A stretch of 64,000 bases of DNA from Crossaster papposus (lineage: Eukaryota > Echinodermata > Asteroidea > Velatida > Solasteridae). Below are positions 48,401-57,255 of the stretch, piece after piece. Both the position numbers and the translations under genes were made by a program. The DNA is taken from contig JBAIAA010000523.1 of the NCBI GenBank assembly GCA_037893245.1, positions 124,001-188,000 of the forward strand, written 5' to 3'. Under the pieces are notes generated by a model. It was not told the DNA's origin. It saw only the letters and a program-made list of their open reading frames with translations, and did not search any database. The stretch's first letter is position 1. Every line of letters begins with the position of its first letter.

Positions 48401-51400
48401 TAAAATTTACAAGAACACTGTCAAAATACAACATATTTGTGTAAATATACAGCAACACCAACAAAGTGTTGTTTATTTACAACGATTCTACTGTTATCGA
48501 ACATGAATTATTACGCAGCAACTGACCAATCAGAACTCACAAAATATGTCACGTTAAATTGTTGTGTTTTGTTAAAAAAAAACACTTTCTTGAGCGCAAT
48601 GTATAATTATTATTCTAAGGAATCTATGATCAAATTTAGATTTGTTGCAAACACAAGTGAAAAATCGCATGAAATTTCTTTTCGTATTTAAATATTTAAA
48701 TATTTAAATATTTATGGTGAAACCGTGACTTCACCATGGCCAGAAAAGCTGAATATAAAACTAAACCACGACAGTATCCAGTATAGTGTTAAGTAGGTTA
48801 TTGTAGAATTTGTATGGTAATGTGTAATATAGTTATTTAAACGTTTGGTTCTCACTGTTGTAAATTGTAAAATTGCAGTTACTATGGTAACCTAGCTAAA
48901 TTCCAGCAACGTACTGTAATTTTGTTATACCCTGTATTTTTACAGGAATAGCAAGGTACATTAACAGGGACAGTAATGTACACCGACAGCTTTAAAAAGC
49001 CGTCAAAAACAGCCCGTGCCCGTTAACATTTTCCACCGTTTTTTTACAGTAAAGTACTGGCGTCCAAACTGCCAGGAATTTCCCGTAAAATTACGAGTTT
49101 ATTTTGTACAGTGTAATGTCTTGATCTTTTCAGGAGACAGACGCCTCAAACCCTATCTATGCTAAAAATCTAAACAAACTGGCAAGGCGACATTAGAAGA
49201 GAGACAAACAAAAGACACAAAAGAACAACACCAAAAACACATTAAATAGCGGATTTCAAAAGATGGGTTTTTATATTACATTTAAAAGAGGTAAGTTTCT
49301 GTTCGCTACGTATATGAAACGGTAGCGCATTCCAAAGCTTAGGGGCTGCCACAGAAAAAGCCCTATCACCAAATGTAGTCAACATTTTACCAGAGGGATA
49401 ATCTAAGAAAATACCATTATTCCCTGACCTAAGTTGATATGAAGATACTTTCCGGATGGAAACAAGATCCTGTAAGTACTTTGGAGAAAGACCATGAAGA
49501 GCTTTGAAGGTCAACAAAAGGATTTTAAAATAAATCCTGTACGAAACAGGCAGCCAATGTAATTGACGAATTATAGGTGTAATGTGTTCAAATCGGTGTG
49601 TGTTAGTAACAATTCTGGCTGCAGCATTTTGAACCCTTTGCAGTTTAGCTATCTGTGACTTTGGCAGGCCATACAAATGGCTATTACAATAATCAGGACG
49701 ACTGGTCACAAATACATCAATTAGTTTTAAAAGAGAGTCTTGCGTTAGGAATTGACTAATGTGTTTGATGTTGTGAAGATGGAAAAGGGCTGCAGAGCAA
49801 GCTTTATTGATGTGGGTATTCATTGTAAGTTCAGAATCAAACCATGACCCCAAATTTTAACTTTAACATCGCCTATCATGATATCAGAAATATTAATTTT
49901 CTTTAACTGCCGCTTTGATGCGATGATCAAAAATTCACTCTTAGCATAATTAATTAGAAAACGGTCGTGCAACATCCATTGCCTGATGTCCCTGATGCAA
50001 TTTTCCATTATAGTTACAGCAGCTTGACAAGATATTTCGTCAGGTCTAAAAGATAGATACAGCTGAGTGTCATCGGCACAACAATGAACATCAGGCAGAT
50101 GATGCTCAATTATGTCAAACAATTTAGAGGCGTAGACAATGAATACAAATGGTCCTAAGCAGGATCCCTGAAGAACACCACAGTTGATATTAAACTTTTC
50201 TGACAAGGTACCTTGAATGGATACGCGTTGGCTTCTATCTGACAAATAAGACGAAAACCAATCGAGGGCCTTGCCAGTGACTCCAAATTTAGACTGCAGA
50301 CGTTTCAATAAAATGACGTGGTCAACAGTATCGAACGCTGCACTCGGGTCTAAAATAATAAGCAGAATAACTTGTTGGGAATTCATTCTCATCAGTAAAT
50401 CATGTTTAACCTTTATAAGAGCCGTCTCTGTACTGTGATGCTTCCGGTAAGATGATTTAGAAAACCGGAAACATGGAATGTTTTGACATGTGACAATAAA
50501 GTTGGTCACAAACGGCCCTCTCAGTTAATTTAGAAATAAATTGTAAATTACTGATTGGTCGGTAGTTTTCTAATTTCATATCGAGATTGGTTTTTGTAAT
50601 AAAGGGCAAATTAAAGCTTTTTTTTTCAGTCCGTGGGAAATGTGCCAAAAAGTACTGGAAGCAAAACATTCAAGGCACTCACCCACAAGGTTAGTAGGCA
50701 TAGGATCCAGAGCGCATGATCCCTTAGAAGAATTGACAAGCTGTTTTACCTGTGAGCTCTGAAAAAGCATCACCAGGAACCACACAGATTTATGTATTTG
50801 CACCTATAATGTGAGAGCACTGAAGTCAGAAGAAGACCTAGACACCCTCATTGAAGAAGTAGAGAACGTGAAGTGGCACATAATACGGCTCACAGAAACA
50901 CGAAGACCAATCAACCTTATCAAGCTACGTGAGTGTGGCCATACATTACTCACAACTTCTGCAACGAAACGGGGACTCAACGAAGTTGGATTTCTGGTTA
51001 ATAAGAAACCTGGATTGGCAATCGAAAGGAATTGCAATAAATGGGGAACATCTGACTCATTTAAGGTTTGCAGATGACATCATGCTTGTCAGTCATGATC
51101 TCCAGGAGCTGCAGATAATGATTCGTAAGTTGAGTGTGCAGAGAGTAAAAAGGCAGTACTCAAAATGAACATCAAGAAGACCAAAGTAATGATGAGCAAC
51201 AAGCTACAAGACAATACAATAACAGTTGATGGCACGACAATCGAGAAGGTGAATAGCTACATATACCTTGGTAAAAACATCACTCTTGAAAACAAAATGG
51301 CAGGTGAAGTGCGAAGAAGAATACAGTTAGCTTGGGTGAAATTTGGGAAACTCGGCATCATACTCAGAGACGAGGATCTCCCACTCTCTCCCAAAGTCAG

Positions 51401-54400
51401 ATCTTCAATCAATGCATAATTCTGGTACTATCCTACGGGGCAGAAACTTAGAAATTGTAAAAGAAACAGAAAGTCGCAGAAAGAACAATGGAGAGGATTA
51501 TGGTAGGAGTTACAGGAAAGAACAGGGTCAGAAATGAGGAATTACGAAAGAAAACAAATGCTAGGGACATCATACAGGAAATAAAAACAAAGAAATGGAG
51601 ATGGGCAGGCATCCTTGCAAGGCGTCATAACAACAGATGGACACATTGTATAACAGAATGGACCCCAAGACCACAAACAAGACGAAGAGACAGACCAAGT
51701 AGGCGTTGGATGGACGACATCAGAGAACTTGGAAGCGTAACATGGATGCGACAAGCACAAGAAAGATCAAGGTGGAATGGTGATGTAGAGGCCTCTCTTC
51801 TGCAGTGGAATGACAGGCTAGATAGACATGCATACCCATATTAAGGCGTGTCTCCCAGTGTTTAAAAATCTAGCCCCACCCACAAAAGGGGGGTATAAGT
51901 TTCATTTGTGATCAATTTCCATTCATTCTGTGTCTATTTGAGTAACATTAATGAAAATATAATAGTGATAATGCACAAAGATACAAGTTTGTTAAAATAA
52001 GGACACCCAGTTTTAGGAATATCAAAACTCCGCCCACAAAAGGGCAATTTTTAACTTTTATTTGTACCAAAAAATGTAGTATGCTGTTCAAGCTTATATT
52101 TATTGCCTAAAAATTTACAATCTTTCAATTCTAGAATTAGTTTTATCATTGTTTACATTTGGGTCCACGTCTAAAAATGATATTTAGCCCAATACCAAGC
52201 ACCATGGCAAATTTCATGCTTTTACCACAAAGTGCACAATTGTTACCTAAGCAGCTGCACTATTATAGTGCTCCACCAACTTATAGTAATCTTCCGGTAC
52301 TCGACCAAATGAGCTATATAGCCCTGTATAAGCCTGTCAGTTTGCGGTTATTAAATTATCCGTGTAACCGTTTGTTTTACGGTTACGGTCAACCGTAACC
52401 GTAGCAATATAAATATAAAAAAAAAAAAAAAAAAAAAAAATGCACGGGCCTGTAATGCATATCTAATTAGCGCTGCTAATTTGAGCAGTTGTCTGCATCA
52501 ATTTGTGTAATGTAGGCCGACTATATGTTAAATATTAAGCTATCAGTCCATACACAATTTAATCAGTTGTACTATTTGTGACCTGCTCCAACGAAACCCG
52601 CATCCCTTTTCCGAACCAAAGCTCCAACGAAACCCGGACAAAGTTGACAATTGGTAGGTTTTTTGTATTAAAAAAATAAAAGAAATTTAAAAAGAAATAA
52701 AAATTTAAAATTTAAAAAAAAAAATTAAAAAAAATTTAAAAAAAAGTTAACCGAACCGGAAAAATGTAACCGTGTAACCGGTAGGTTAACCGTGTAACCG
52801 TTGCAGCCCTAGCCCTGTATTGTCGGTTCCTCAAATTATCCTAATATAACATGGTTTGAGGGTGGGTAGTCGATACTAGCTCTCTAAGGTATTGGAAGTT
52901 TACAAACTAGTTCCCGAGGCAAACCCACTCAAAAAAAAAATGGTTATATTTGTTTCATACATAGTTCAATACAATTTTAGGAGCTCGGGAAAATGCTGAT
53001 TAACATTTATGTGTGCTGCCTTTTAATGACTAGCTTGGGTGATGTTCGCGCGTGCATACTCTGCCCGTTTGTTAGTGCTAATCTGCTACGCATGCGTATT
53101 TACCGTGTGTTAATACTCGCATGCGCTCTATCAAACAGCAAAAATAGCAGATGGCACGTGATTGTGAATGGATCATTGATGTATGAATATACAAACATTG
53201 AATGCTTTGAGTGGTGTAGAAAACTAGCCTTTCGAGGTGATCCATGGAGCACTCTGATAGCCCTAGGAAGCCGAGGGAAAATGAATGCTCCATTGATCAC
53301 CGAGGGAGGCTAAGGGGTTTTATATGGTTTCCCCCTGCACAGAACCAACAAGCAATGGTGTCGGTGTTGCAAGCTACCGTCCAGACTGTCCTGAATGGCA
53401 ACGGTGACCGGGTGGACAAAGTAATGACCCGACATGGCATCCAGGTGACCAACTGGGACTGCTACAAAACTGCCGTTGAGCACTTCTCCCAGAAATGCTT
53501 CCCCTTCCAAAAGGTCAGTTAAGAGAACATTGACCACCCTTACACTGTGTCAGATGGGAGTTCCGGAGAGTTGTAGTCCAATAAAAGTCTGACATCTACA
53601 GCCAAATAGGAACGCTGGAGTCGTTACAGCGACTCAGGAGTGACTCGATTTCAATTTGGTTTGGCCTCTGGAACGCATCTGAACCGGGTGTCAAGCGATT
53701 AGGTCATCTGAGAGTTGTGAGTAAATTGTTGTGTAGTGTTAGGATTCGTGACTCATGTCAGGGTTTGAATCTAGCTGCTGGACATGTACACTATGTTTTG
53801 TCCTTAGGCAAGCTACTTCACCCTAACTTGCCTCTCTCTCCAATCCAACCAGTAGTGTAATTGTAATAATGCGGGAGTGTTGCCTGGTGATAAGGTTTGT
53901 GACTCGCGTATCATGGATTCAAATCCAGCTGCTAGCCATGTGTTGTGTCCTTGGGCAAGCCACTTCACTCTCTCCACCCACAAGTATAAATAGGTACCTG
54001 CATTAGCTGGGGGAACCTGGAGATAAATGTCGGCCTGATAAGCCATGTCGTTGAGACAGAATTTACTACTTTCTTATACTTTTGTCATTTAGTTTTGTAC
54101 ATTAAGTTTTGTATATTCAACTGATTTCCAAAAGTCACCCAAAATAGCTATAACATGAAAAACACAATGTTGTCAAGAGACAGAAGGCTGGCTTCTACTT
54201 TTTACAAATTTCTACTAATTGTTTTATAATCGACACGTTTTAGCTTCCACGTGCGTTTTCTCTTGAAACTGCTTGTTTAATGCAAGTTCATGTATGCTTT
54301 GTTTCTGGTTTACATTTCAGCATGACTATGCTCTGTCTCTCATGTACATCTTGGCCAACCTTTGTGAGGAACATGTGTCTACAGAACTGTAAGTGTGTCA

Positions 54401-55507
54401 TTTTACTAGGGCTGATTTCATGAAACGCTAAGACACGTCTTAGGAAGAGTAACCCGTCCTAGGATTGATTTCACCTGGAAATCGTCTGGAAGTCAACTGT
54501 CGGCCTAGAGTTAGTTTTAAAGAAGAAACGGATTTAACAATTTTTTTGATACGTGTGTATAGTTTTTAAAACATTTACAAAATTCAATATACACCAGCAA
54601 CTAGTCGACCTTGTTGTATCTTATGTAGAACGTTTGTTTGAAATTTGTATTGCACAGAGTAGTTTTCAGGTGAAAGTTTGTGTTCTATGCACGCGCGCAT
54701 GGAAAGTTGGTTTGCACGTTTCTTTTTAAAGACTGTTTTCTCTAGCAGTAAAATCAAACATGAAACGGCCATCAAATTGGTAGTTGTGATGCGTCTTTCA
54801 TAAGATGGGTTTTAGTGAAATCAATTTTAGGACACGTTTTTGCCAAGATCGATCGTAGAGCGGGGATTCGTCCTAAGATTAGTCGTAAGATAAGACGAGT
54901 TTGGTGTTGAAATTAGCCCCAGGTCTTGTATGCCCCTTTTTATCAGAATAAAGGTATTAACAATTTTGCTAGCCAATGCATTTTGGGAATACATGTAACA
55001 GAATGCCATTACCCTTGTGACTTTTATATTGCATAATCTTAAGATAAGGAGTGGGAAGCTCAAAAGAAGGGTGCTCTTCCACCTGGACAATACTCCAGCA
55101 AGTAACAATGGATTTAGTACCGAGTTACAATGACTTCATCATTGTTAGAGCACCATTTTCATAGTGTTCATAGTGAACACTAGATGTTTATGGCTGTGGC
55201 TGCTGTCCAGACATGTAAATTCACCCTGTTTCCCAGACCAGGCATTAACGCATCCAGGTACGGTCCATGAGCCGGTTTTTAAACATACTTGTTTTACACC
55301 GGCCATCCACATATTTATTCCATTAACAATAAATGCACCCAATTCTTGACTTGTACCTTAGAACCCTTCAACCTCTGCCCAGTTACGTCTCATATTTAAT
55401 ATTGTTGTAATCATATCTAACATGACAATACAATAATTGTTTTGTTGTTGTATAATTGTATCTCTTTCTGTAGGATCACCACTGCCCTTGATTCACAGTG
55501 TCAGTAG
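33312..55507 (+). CDS. LGMN: Legumain (asparaginyl endopeptidase), 12 coding exons, 431 aa
   Basis: Legumain is a lysosomal C13 cysteine protease cleaving after Asn. Exons: 33312-33449, 35296-35393, 36091-36172, 38286-38371, 41797-41872, 44636-44698, 45819-46001, 46480-46659, 47427-47543, 53343-53513, 54321-54388, 55474-55507. These total 1296 nt, all GT-AG, and all phases join; vertebrate legumain is 433 aa. A signal peptide ([19 protein letters not shown]) opens the protein. The family core [25 protein letters not shown] is split by intron 1. The catalytic His is in FADHGAT, the Cys in EACESGS, and the C-terminal prodomain has paired Cys. An AG acceptor at 33298-33299 implies a non-coding 5' exon. 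The vertebrate RGD is QGN here. A start at 33321 (MFVF) is an alternative. No break is seen. Confidence 0.97.
34099..34827. mobile_element. DNA transposon remnant, AGGGGTGTAACGATTC ends
   Basis: AGGGGTGTAACGATTC at 34099 is answered by GAATCGATACACCCCT ending at 34827, with AGTT on both outer sides. The interior is non-coding, has an A-rich run, and carries a piggyBac-like MITE at 34338-34570. It lies in legumain intron 1. Ends of this kind occur in hAT-like families, but the 4-base flank is short, so the superfamily is uncertain. Confidence 0.65.
34338..34570. mobile_element. piggyBac-like MITE, full copy (legumain intron 1)
   Basis: Ends CCAGTTCGCGCCG and complement, flanked by TTAA on both sides (34334-34337, 34571-34574). 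Same family as 42817-43050. Nested inside 34099-34827. Confidence 0.85.
35296..35393 (+). CDS. LGMN: Legumain exon 2
   Basis: Encodes [26 protein letters not shown]. Acceptor CTGACAG, donor GGA|GTAAGT; 98 nt, leaving two bases for the next codon. Confidence 0.96.
35453..35631. mobile_element. piggyBac-like MITE, shortened copy (legumain intron 2)
   Basis: Begins TTAA-CCAG and ends GCGAACTGG-TTAA. The left terminal part is deleted, while GAGCAAGGC and ATCTGTCAGCGACC words identify the family. Confidence 0.75.
36091..36172 (+). CDS. LGMN: Legumain exon 3
   Basis: Encodes [20 protein letters not shown] then PKDYNGE, the conserved N-x-P-x-G-x-(I/V)-I/N-x-P-NG block. Acceptor TGTGTAG, donor GAA|GTAAGT. 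Confidence 0.96.
36193..36612. mobile_element. MITE with GGGTGCGTTCRTTTA ends (legumain intron 3)
   Basis: GGGTGCGTTCATTTAATAGC and the right end TGAGCTAAACGAACGCACCC are inverted copies with a few mismatches. The interior has further CGGGT/ACCCG pairing. It starts 20 bases after exon 3. Confidence 0.75.
37880..38160. repeat. TCCTGCAAAATCCTGCA-family dispersed repeat, copy 1 (legumain intron 3)
   Basis: Shares CACATAACCTGAATC, TCCAATATTTATTACTG, AAATCCTGCAGTGGGTT and ACAAGGGTCTGCACACATGA with 44984-45300. A related patch extends at 45330-45560, and an inverted copy is at 62770-63065. Ends are undefined. Confidence 0.75.
38286..38371 (+). CDS. LGMN: Legumain exon 4
   Basis: Encodes [20 protein letters not shown] then [11 protein letters not shown] replaces the RGD found at this place in vertebrate legumain and creates an N-K-T glycosylation sequon. 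Confidence 0.96.
38997..39230. mobile_element. piggyBac-like MITE, 3'-damaged copy (legumain intron 4)
   Basis: Begins TTAA-CCAGTTCG and matches 42817-43050 through GGCTCGGTGATGTTAAAA. The right terminal repeat is lost where the hAT-like element at 39238 begins. Confidence 0.75.
39238..40806. mobile_element. hAT-like DNA transposon remnant (legumain intron 4)
   Basis: Left end CAGGGTTTCCCCTTAAC; right end, read inward, CAGGGTTCGACCTTAACGCT, followed by GGTCC/CTAGC words in both. The 5-bp CTTTC flanks both ends. The interior is AT-rich with no transposase frame. CAGGG ends with a short duplication fit hAT families with 5-bp target duplications. Confidence 0.78.
41040..41747. mobile_element. 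Harbinger-type MITE, AGCCRTGTTCCCATTGGACTT ends
   Basis: AGCCGTGTTCCCATTGGACT and its inverted counterpart end the element. TAA is duplicated on both sides (41037-41039, 41748-41750), the 3-bp target site typical of PIF/Harbinger. Further copies of GTTCCCATTGGACTT lie inside (near 41538). It ends 49 bases before exon 5. Confidence 0.82.
41797..41872 (+). CDS. LGMN: Legumain exon 5, catalytic His
   Basis: Encodes [16 protein letters not shown] then [12 protein letters not shown] holds the catalytic histidine. Confidence 0.96.
42027..42180. mobile_element. MITE family A, left-half copy (legumain intron 5)
   Basis: AAGATAGGATACATCATTTG and the following 100 bases match 3109-3230. The right half is missing. 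Confidence 0.7.
42719..43861. mobile_element. hAT-like element, CAGGCCTTCATTTTAA ends, carrying a piggyBac-like MITE
   Basis: CAGGCCTTCATTTTAA is inverted at the right end, and CATCTT flanks both sides (42713-42718; 43862-43867). GGAGAGCGATTTAAAATC and similar CTCCTTAA hairpin words lie near both ends. The interior includes the MITE at 42817-43050 and a poly-A tract. No transposase seen. Confidence 0.8.
42817..43050. mobile_element. piggyBac-like MITE, reference copy (legumain intron 5)
   Basis: CCAGTTCGCGCCGG and complement bound 234 bases, flanked by TTAA (42813-42816, 43051-43054). At least five relatives occur in the window. TTAA targets are the piggyBac hallmark; the superfamily call rests on that alone. 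Confidence 0.85.
43878..44132 (+). mobile_element. tRNA-derived SINE with target duplication (legumain intron 5)
   Basis: The 5' part is tRNA-like with a pol III A-box region (GTTGGTGTAGCGG) and B box (GGGTTCGAATCCGGC). A SINE body with CTGACTCCGTGGGTTTTTCC and a (TCAC)n tail follow. TCTTCTGGAATTCC is duplicated exactly at 43864-43877 and 44133-44146. It integrated beside the hAT-like element. Confidence 0.9.
44636..44698 (+). CDS. LGMN: Legumain exon 6
   Basis: Twenty-one codons, [20 protein letters not shown] plus K. The acceptor CCCCCAAG is weak in pyrimidine purity but phase and homology place it. Confidence 0.93.
44984..45560. repeat. TCCTGCAAAATCCTGCA-family repeat, copy 2 (legumain intron 6)
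   Basis: 44984-45300 aligns with 37850-38160 in the same orientation. 45330-45560 continues with looser repeats of AATCCTGCAAAATC. Confidence 0.75.
45819..46001 (+). CDS. LGMN: Legumain exon 7, catalytic Cys
   Basis: Begins [16 protein letters not shown]; the Cys of EACESGS is the nucleophile. Continues with [19 protein letters not shown] and [16 protein letters not shown], which line the substrate pocket in the family. Confidence 0.97.
46480..46659 (+). CDS. LGMN: Legumain exon 8
   Basis: Encodes [20 protein letters not shown], then [20 protein letters not shown] and a Gly/Ala/Lys-rich stretch ([19 protein letters not shown]) just before the activation linker. Contains an NTS glycosylation sequon. 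Confidence 0.95.
46959..47165. mobile_element. hAT-like MITE, CAGGCCCGTACGCAGG ends (legumain intron 8)
   Basis: CAGGCCCGTACGCAGG is perfectly inverted at the right, with CACCCCCCAAAAAAA-type sequence just inside each end. TGTGT lies on both outer sides, a possible 5-bp duplication. Confidence 0.8.
47427..47543 (+). CDS. LGMN: Legumain exon 9, activation-linker region
   Basis: Encodes [20 protein letters not shown] then [19 protein letters not shown], corresponding to the segment removed during auto-activation in vertebrate legumain. Confidence 0.95.
47630..48000. mobile_element. Left member of an inverted repeat pair (legumain intron 9)
   Basis: CAGCTGCTAAGG, ACAATTGTGCA, TTTGTGGTAAAAGCATGAAA and TTTTTAGACGTGGACCC match the reverse complement of 52265-51850. 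Two GGGCGGGGCTA/GGGCGGAGTTA blocks lie inside. With the right member it may be one element later split by LINE insertions. Confidence 0.75.
48012..50803 (-). pseudogene. L2-type LINE, 5'-truncated, split by a DNA transposon (legumain intron 9)
   Basis: On the minus strand: a pre-RT motif ([11 protein letters not shown]), RT ([70 protein letters not shown]) and the L2 C-terminus ([52 protein letters not shown]; ends at 49242). The catalytic box reads CADD rather than YADD, and frames break near 49845, 50490 and 50600. The 3' UTR continues past the inserted element to a GGCGCAATATAAAT-(ATT)n tail at 48012-48060. Confidence 0.88.
48249..49113. mobile_element. DNA transposon with CACTGTA ends inserted in the L2 3' UTR
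   Basis: CACTGTAAAAAATAACCGTA and, inverted, CACTGTACAAAATAAACTCG bound 865 bases, flanked by TA. CCGTAAAATTACG words recur inside. No transposase. A TTTAAATA repeat lies at 48686-48712. Confidence 0.75.
50804..51844 (+). pseudogene. Internally deleted LINE: endonuclease start fused to RT C-terminus
   Basis: The plus strand begins [20 protein letters not shown] and [11 protein letters not shown] (APE endonuclease N-terminus), through [10 protein letters not shown] near 51010. It then jumps to [17 protein letters not shown] (RT catalytic FADD, near 51060-51090), [21 protein letters not shown] and the C-terminal block [16 protein letters not shown] ... [13 protein letters not shown]. About the middle of the pol ORF is missing, and frameshifts occur. 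It abuts the L2 copy head-to-head. Confidence 0.82.
51850..52265. mobile_element. Right member of the inverted repeat pair (legumain intron 9)
   Basis: Reverse complement of the 47630 element: GGGTCCACGTCTAAAAA, TTTCATGCTTTTACCACAAA, GCACAATTGT, CCTAAGCAGCTGCA. Inside are CCGCCCACAAAAGGGC and CCCCACCCACAAAAGGGG. Confidence 0.75.
52330..52815. repeat. Degenerate element rich in CCGTGTAACCG / ACGGTTAC, with poly-A core
   Basis: CCGTGTAACCGTTTG and ACGGTTACGG at the left and several AACCGTGTAACCG words at the right flank A-rich sequence (52416-52440; 52660-52745). It ends GTTGCAGCCCTAG, resembling hAT-type CAGGGCTGCAACGG ends read outward. Boundaries are not firm. Confidence 0.5.
53231..53315. 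repeat. Hairpin 28 bases before legumain exon 10
   Basis: GGTGATCCATGGAGCA is mirrored by TGCTCCATTGATCACC, with looser pairing outward (AGCCT/AGGCT). It may be a small MITE, and it could fold in the pre-mRNA beside the exon 10 acceptor. Confidence 0.65.
53343..53513 (+). CDS. LGMN: Legumain exon 10, prodomain
   Basis: Encodes [20 protein letters not shown] and, further on, [20 protein letters not shown], the helical legumain-stabilisation module with two Cys. It follows the 5.8-kb, transposon-filled intron 9. Confidence 0.95.
53700..54062 (+). mobile_element. Two tandem tRNA-like SINE units (legumain intron 10)
   Basis: 53715-53830 and 53890-53970 share GTGACTC, a B-box-like GGGTTTGAATC / GGATTCAAATCC, AGCTGCTG/AGCTGCTAG, and TGTCCTTAGGCAAGC / TGTCCTTGGGCAAGCCACTTCA. 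The second continues with GTATAAATAGGTACCTGC to about 54062. The degenerate B boxes argue against functional tRNAs. Confidence 0.7.
54321..54388 (+). CDS. LGMN: Legumain exon 11, prodomain
   Basis: Encodes [20 protein letters not shown] then TE; the Cys is conserved with vertebrate YVLVNLCE. Donor CT|GTAAGT. Confidence 0.95.
54409..54919. mobile_element. MITE with GGGCTRATTTCA ends (legumain intron 11)
   Basis: GGGCTGATTTCATGAAACGC and, inverted from the right, GGGCTAATTTCAACACCAAA, followed by CGTCTTA words in both arms. It starts 20 bases after exon 11. These ends are seen in Harbinger-like MITEs; no clear duplication. Confidence 0.65.
55245..55321. mobile_element. MITE family B, right-end fragment (legumain intron 11)
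   Basis: CCATGAGCCGGTTTTTAAAC through GGCCATCCACATATTTATTC matches 3714-3767. Confidence 0.65.
55474..55507 (+). CDS. LGMN: Legumain exon 12, C-terminus
   Basis: Encodes the end (L)[10 protein letters not shown] and stop TAG at 55505-55507; the Cys matches the C-terminal Cys of vertebrate legumain. Confidence 0.93.
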
Positions 55508-57255
55508 ATCTTGTTACGGTTGCGACGTATCATTTTCCTGCCTGAGCTACGAGAGCGCTGTTTTGGTAGTTGCCCAACCAGACAGAACCTTGCGAGTAAT
55601 GGAATCAAGAGGATGATGGTAATATTGAAACCGTTGGCCTTAAGTGTAAAATCAAGATTTGCGAATGCTATATGTTTTGTACTTTTGTAATGAATGAACA
55701 ATTGTCAATTGTTTTTATATATTTTTTTCTTCACATTTGACGACGCTGCACACTCTCGTCATTTGAAGGCACTTTAAGCTTTAATTTGGTGAAAAACCTG
55801 GTTAGTATTTAATGGCATAACAGGTCCTTAGCAACAGTAACTTTGGTGTAAGGTGTAGCAATGAAACTGGGCATGTTTAAAGTACAGAAGGAAAACACTG
55901 CGTCACTCACGAAAATTCTAGACTGTTTTTAAATTTTGGGCTATGATTGTTTAAACAAAAATAATAATTTAAGTTGTTACCTTATATTTCTGGTGTTAAG
56001 TGTTTTTAGATTGGAATGCCAAATCATTTAAAACTCACTGGCTGTTTTGTACAGATGTTTTCATCTGTTATATACAGTATTCCTCCTGTGATATTGAAAA
56101 AATGTCTTTCTTAAAATGTGATTTTAATTTGGTGATAGGTTGTTTTAAGCTCCATTATATTTTTTTACATTTATTAAAGTATGTACATATACATGTAACC
56201 CAGCCTTGATAGTTAGTATTTTGTGAAAGAATGAATCTCGCGCTTTTAAGAGTGTGCAATCAGACACGATTGTTGGAACATTGATTTTTAGATACATGTA
56301 TGACAATTGTAATAGAACTTGAAGGTAGGATACACCATTTGCACATATCGAAAAATCTTACTTATTTACGTAAGTAAATAACAATTGTAGGCATACTGCA
56401 ATTGTTCCTAAAAATAATGTGCGGCGTCCGTGAAAAAACAACTGCCCAAAGCTACATGTAGTTGAAAACGAACGCTGTTTTTCTCAGCATCCATGGTCAG
56501 TTAAACCTCATATTTATGATAATTCAAGTAATTAACAACGGTGTATCCTTTAAAACAAAATGACATGCCACTTTGTTTAAATGCTTGCTTGCATATGGGA
56601 GACAGTGAAGGCGAGATCCACCAAGCTCCCATTATAAACACTTGAAAGCATGACATCATTACATTTTGGGTCTATTTGATTGTGGTATGTTTTAATAATC
56701 CAGGCCATTGACTTTACAAGCAAAATGGTGATTTTTTTAGATACATGTAGCAGCAATAGTTAAAATGTAATAAATATTTTATTTTAAAGTGTGTTCAAAA
56801 TCATTGTGATCAACTTCTTAAACGGTTTTCATAAATTTGTGTCAAGAGACAGATATCACAAAACTGCCTGCTATATACATGTACATGTTCTGGTGAATTT
56901 CTAATAACATTTATGCAATGGCTCAACTCTACCGGAAAAACAAGATATCACTTTCTGACTTGAGAAAGACTAGTAGTATTCAGATGCATCTTTAGTAACT
57001 GTACTGTCTATGGAGAGTAAAGAACATTTTACGACAATGTTTGTCAGTCCCACTTTCATGGCTTTTCAACAATTCTTGCATAGGATAAGTTGGGTGTAAC
57101 ATTCTTTCAGAAACATGTTCAACTTCAGAATTATGTAGGAATACCATTGATTGGGTAATACTTTATTACTTTTTTTTTATACAAACATGAAATACATAGG
57201 CAACTGTTGAATAACTTAAAACATTTTGTACAATAAACAGAACACAATGTGGGTG
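55508..57255 (+). other. LGMN: Probable legumain 3' UTR
   Basis: Sequence after the stop has no supported ORF. ATTAAA occurs at 56174-56179 and AATAAA at 56769-56774 and 57232-57237; the true end cannot be chosen from sequence. A MITE family A copy lies at 56322-56550, so longer transcripts would carry it. Confidence 0.5.
56322..56550. mobile_element. MITE family A, shortened two-ended copy
   Basis: AAGGTAGGATACACCATTTG at the left and AACAACGGTGTATCCTT at the right, with CTCAGCATCCATGG inside, match 3109-3477. About 140 bases of the interior are lost. Confidence 0.8.
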
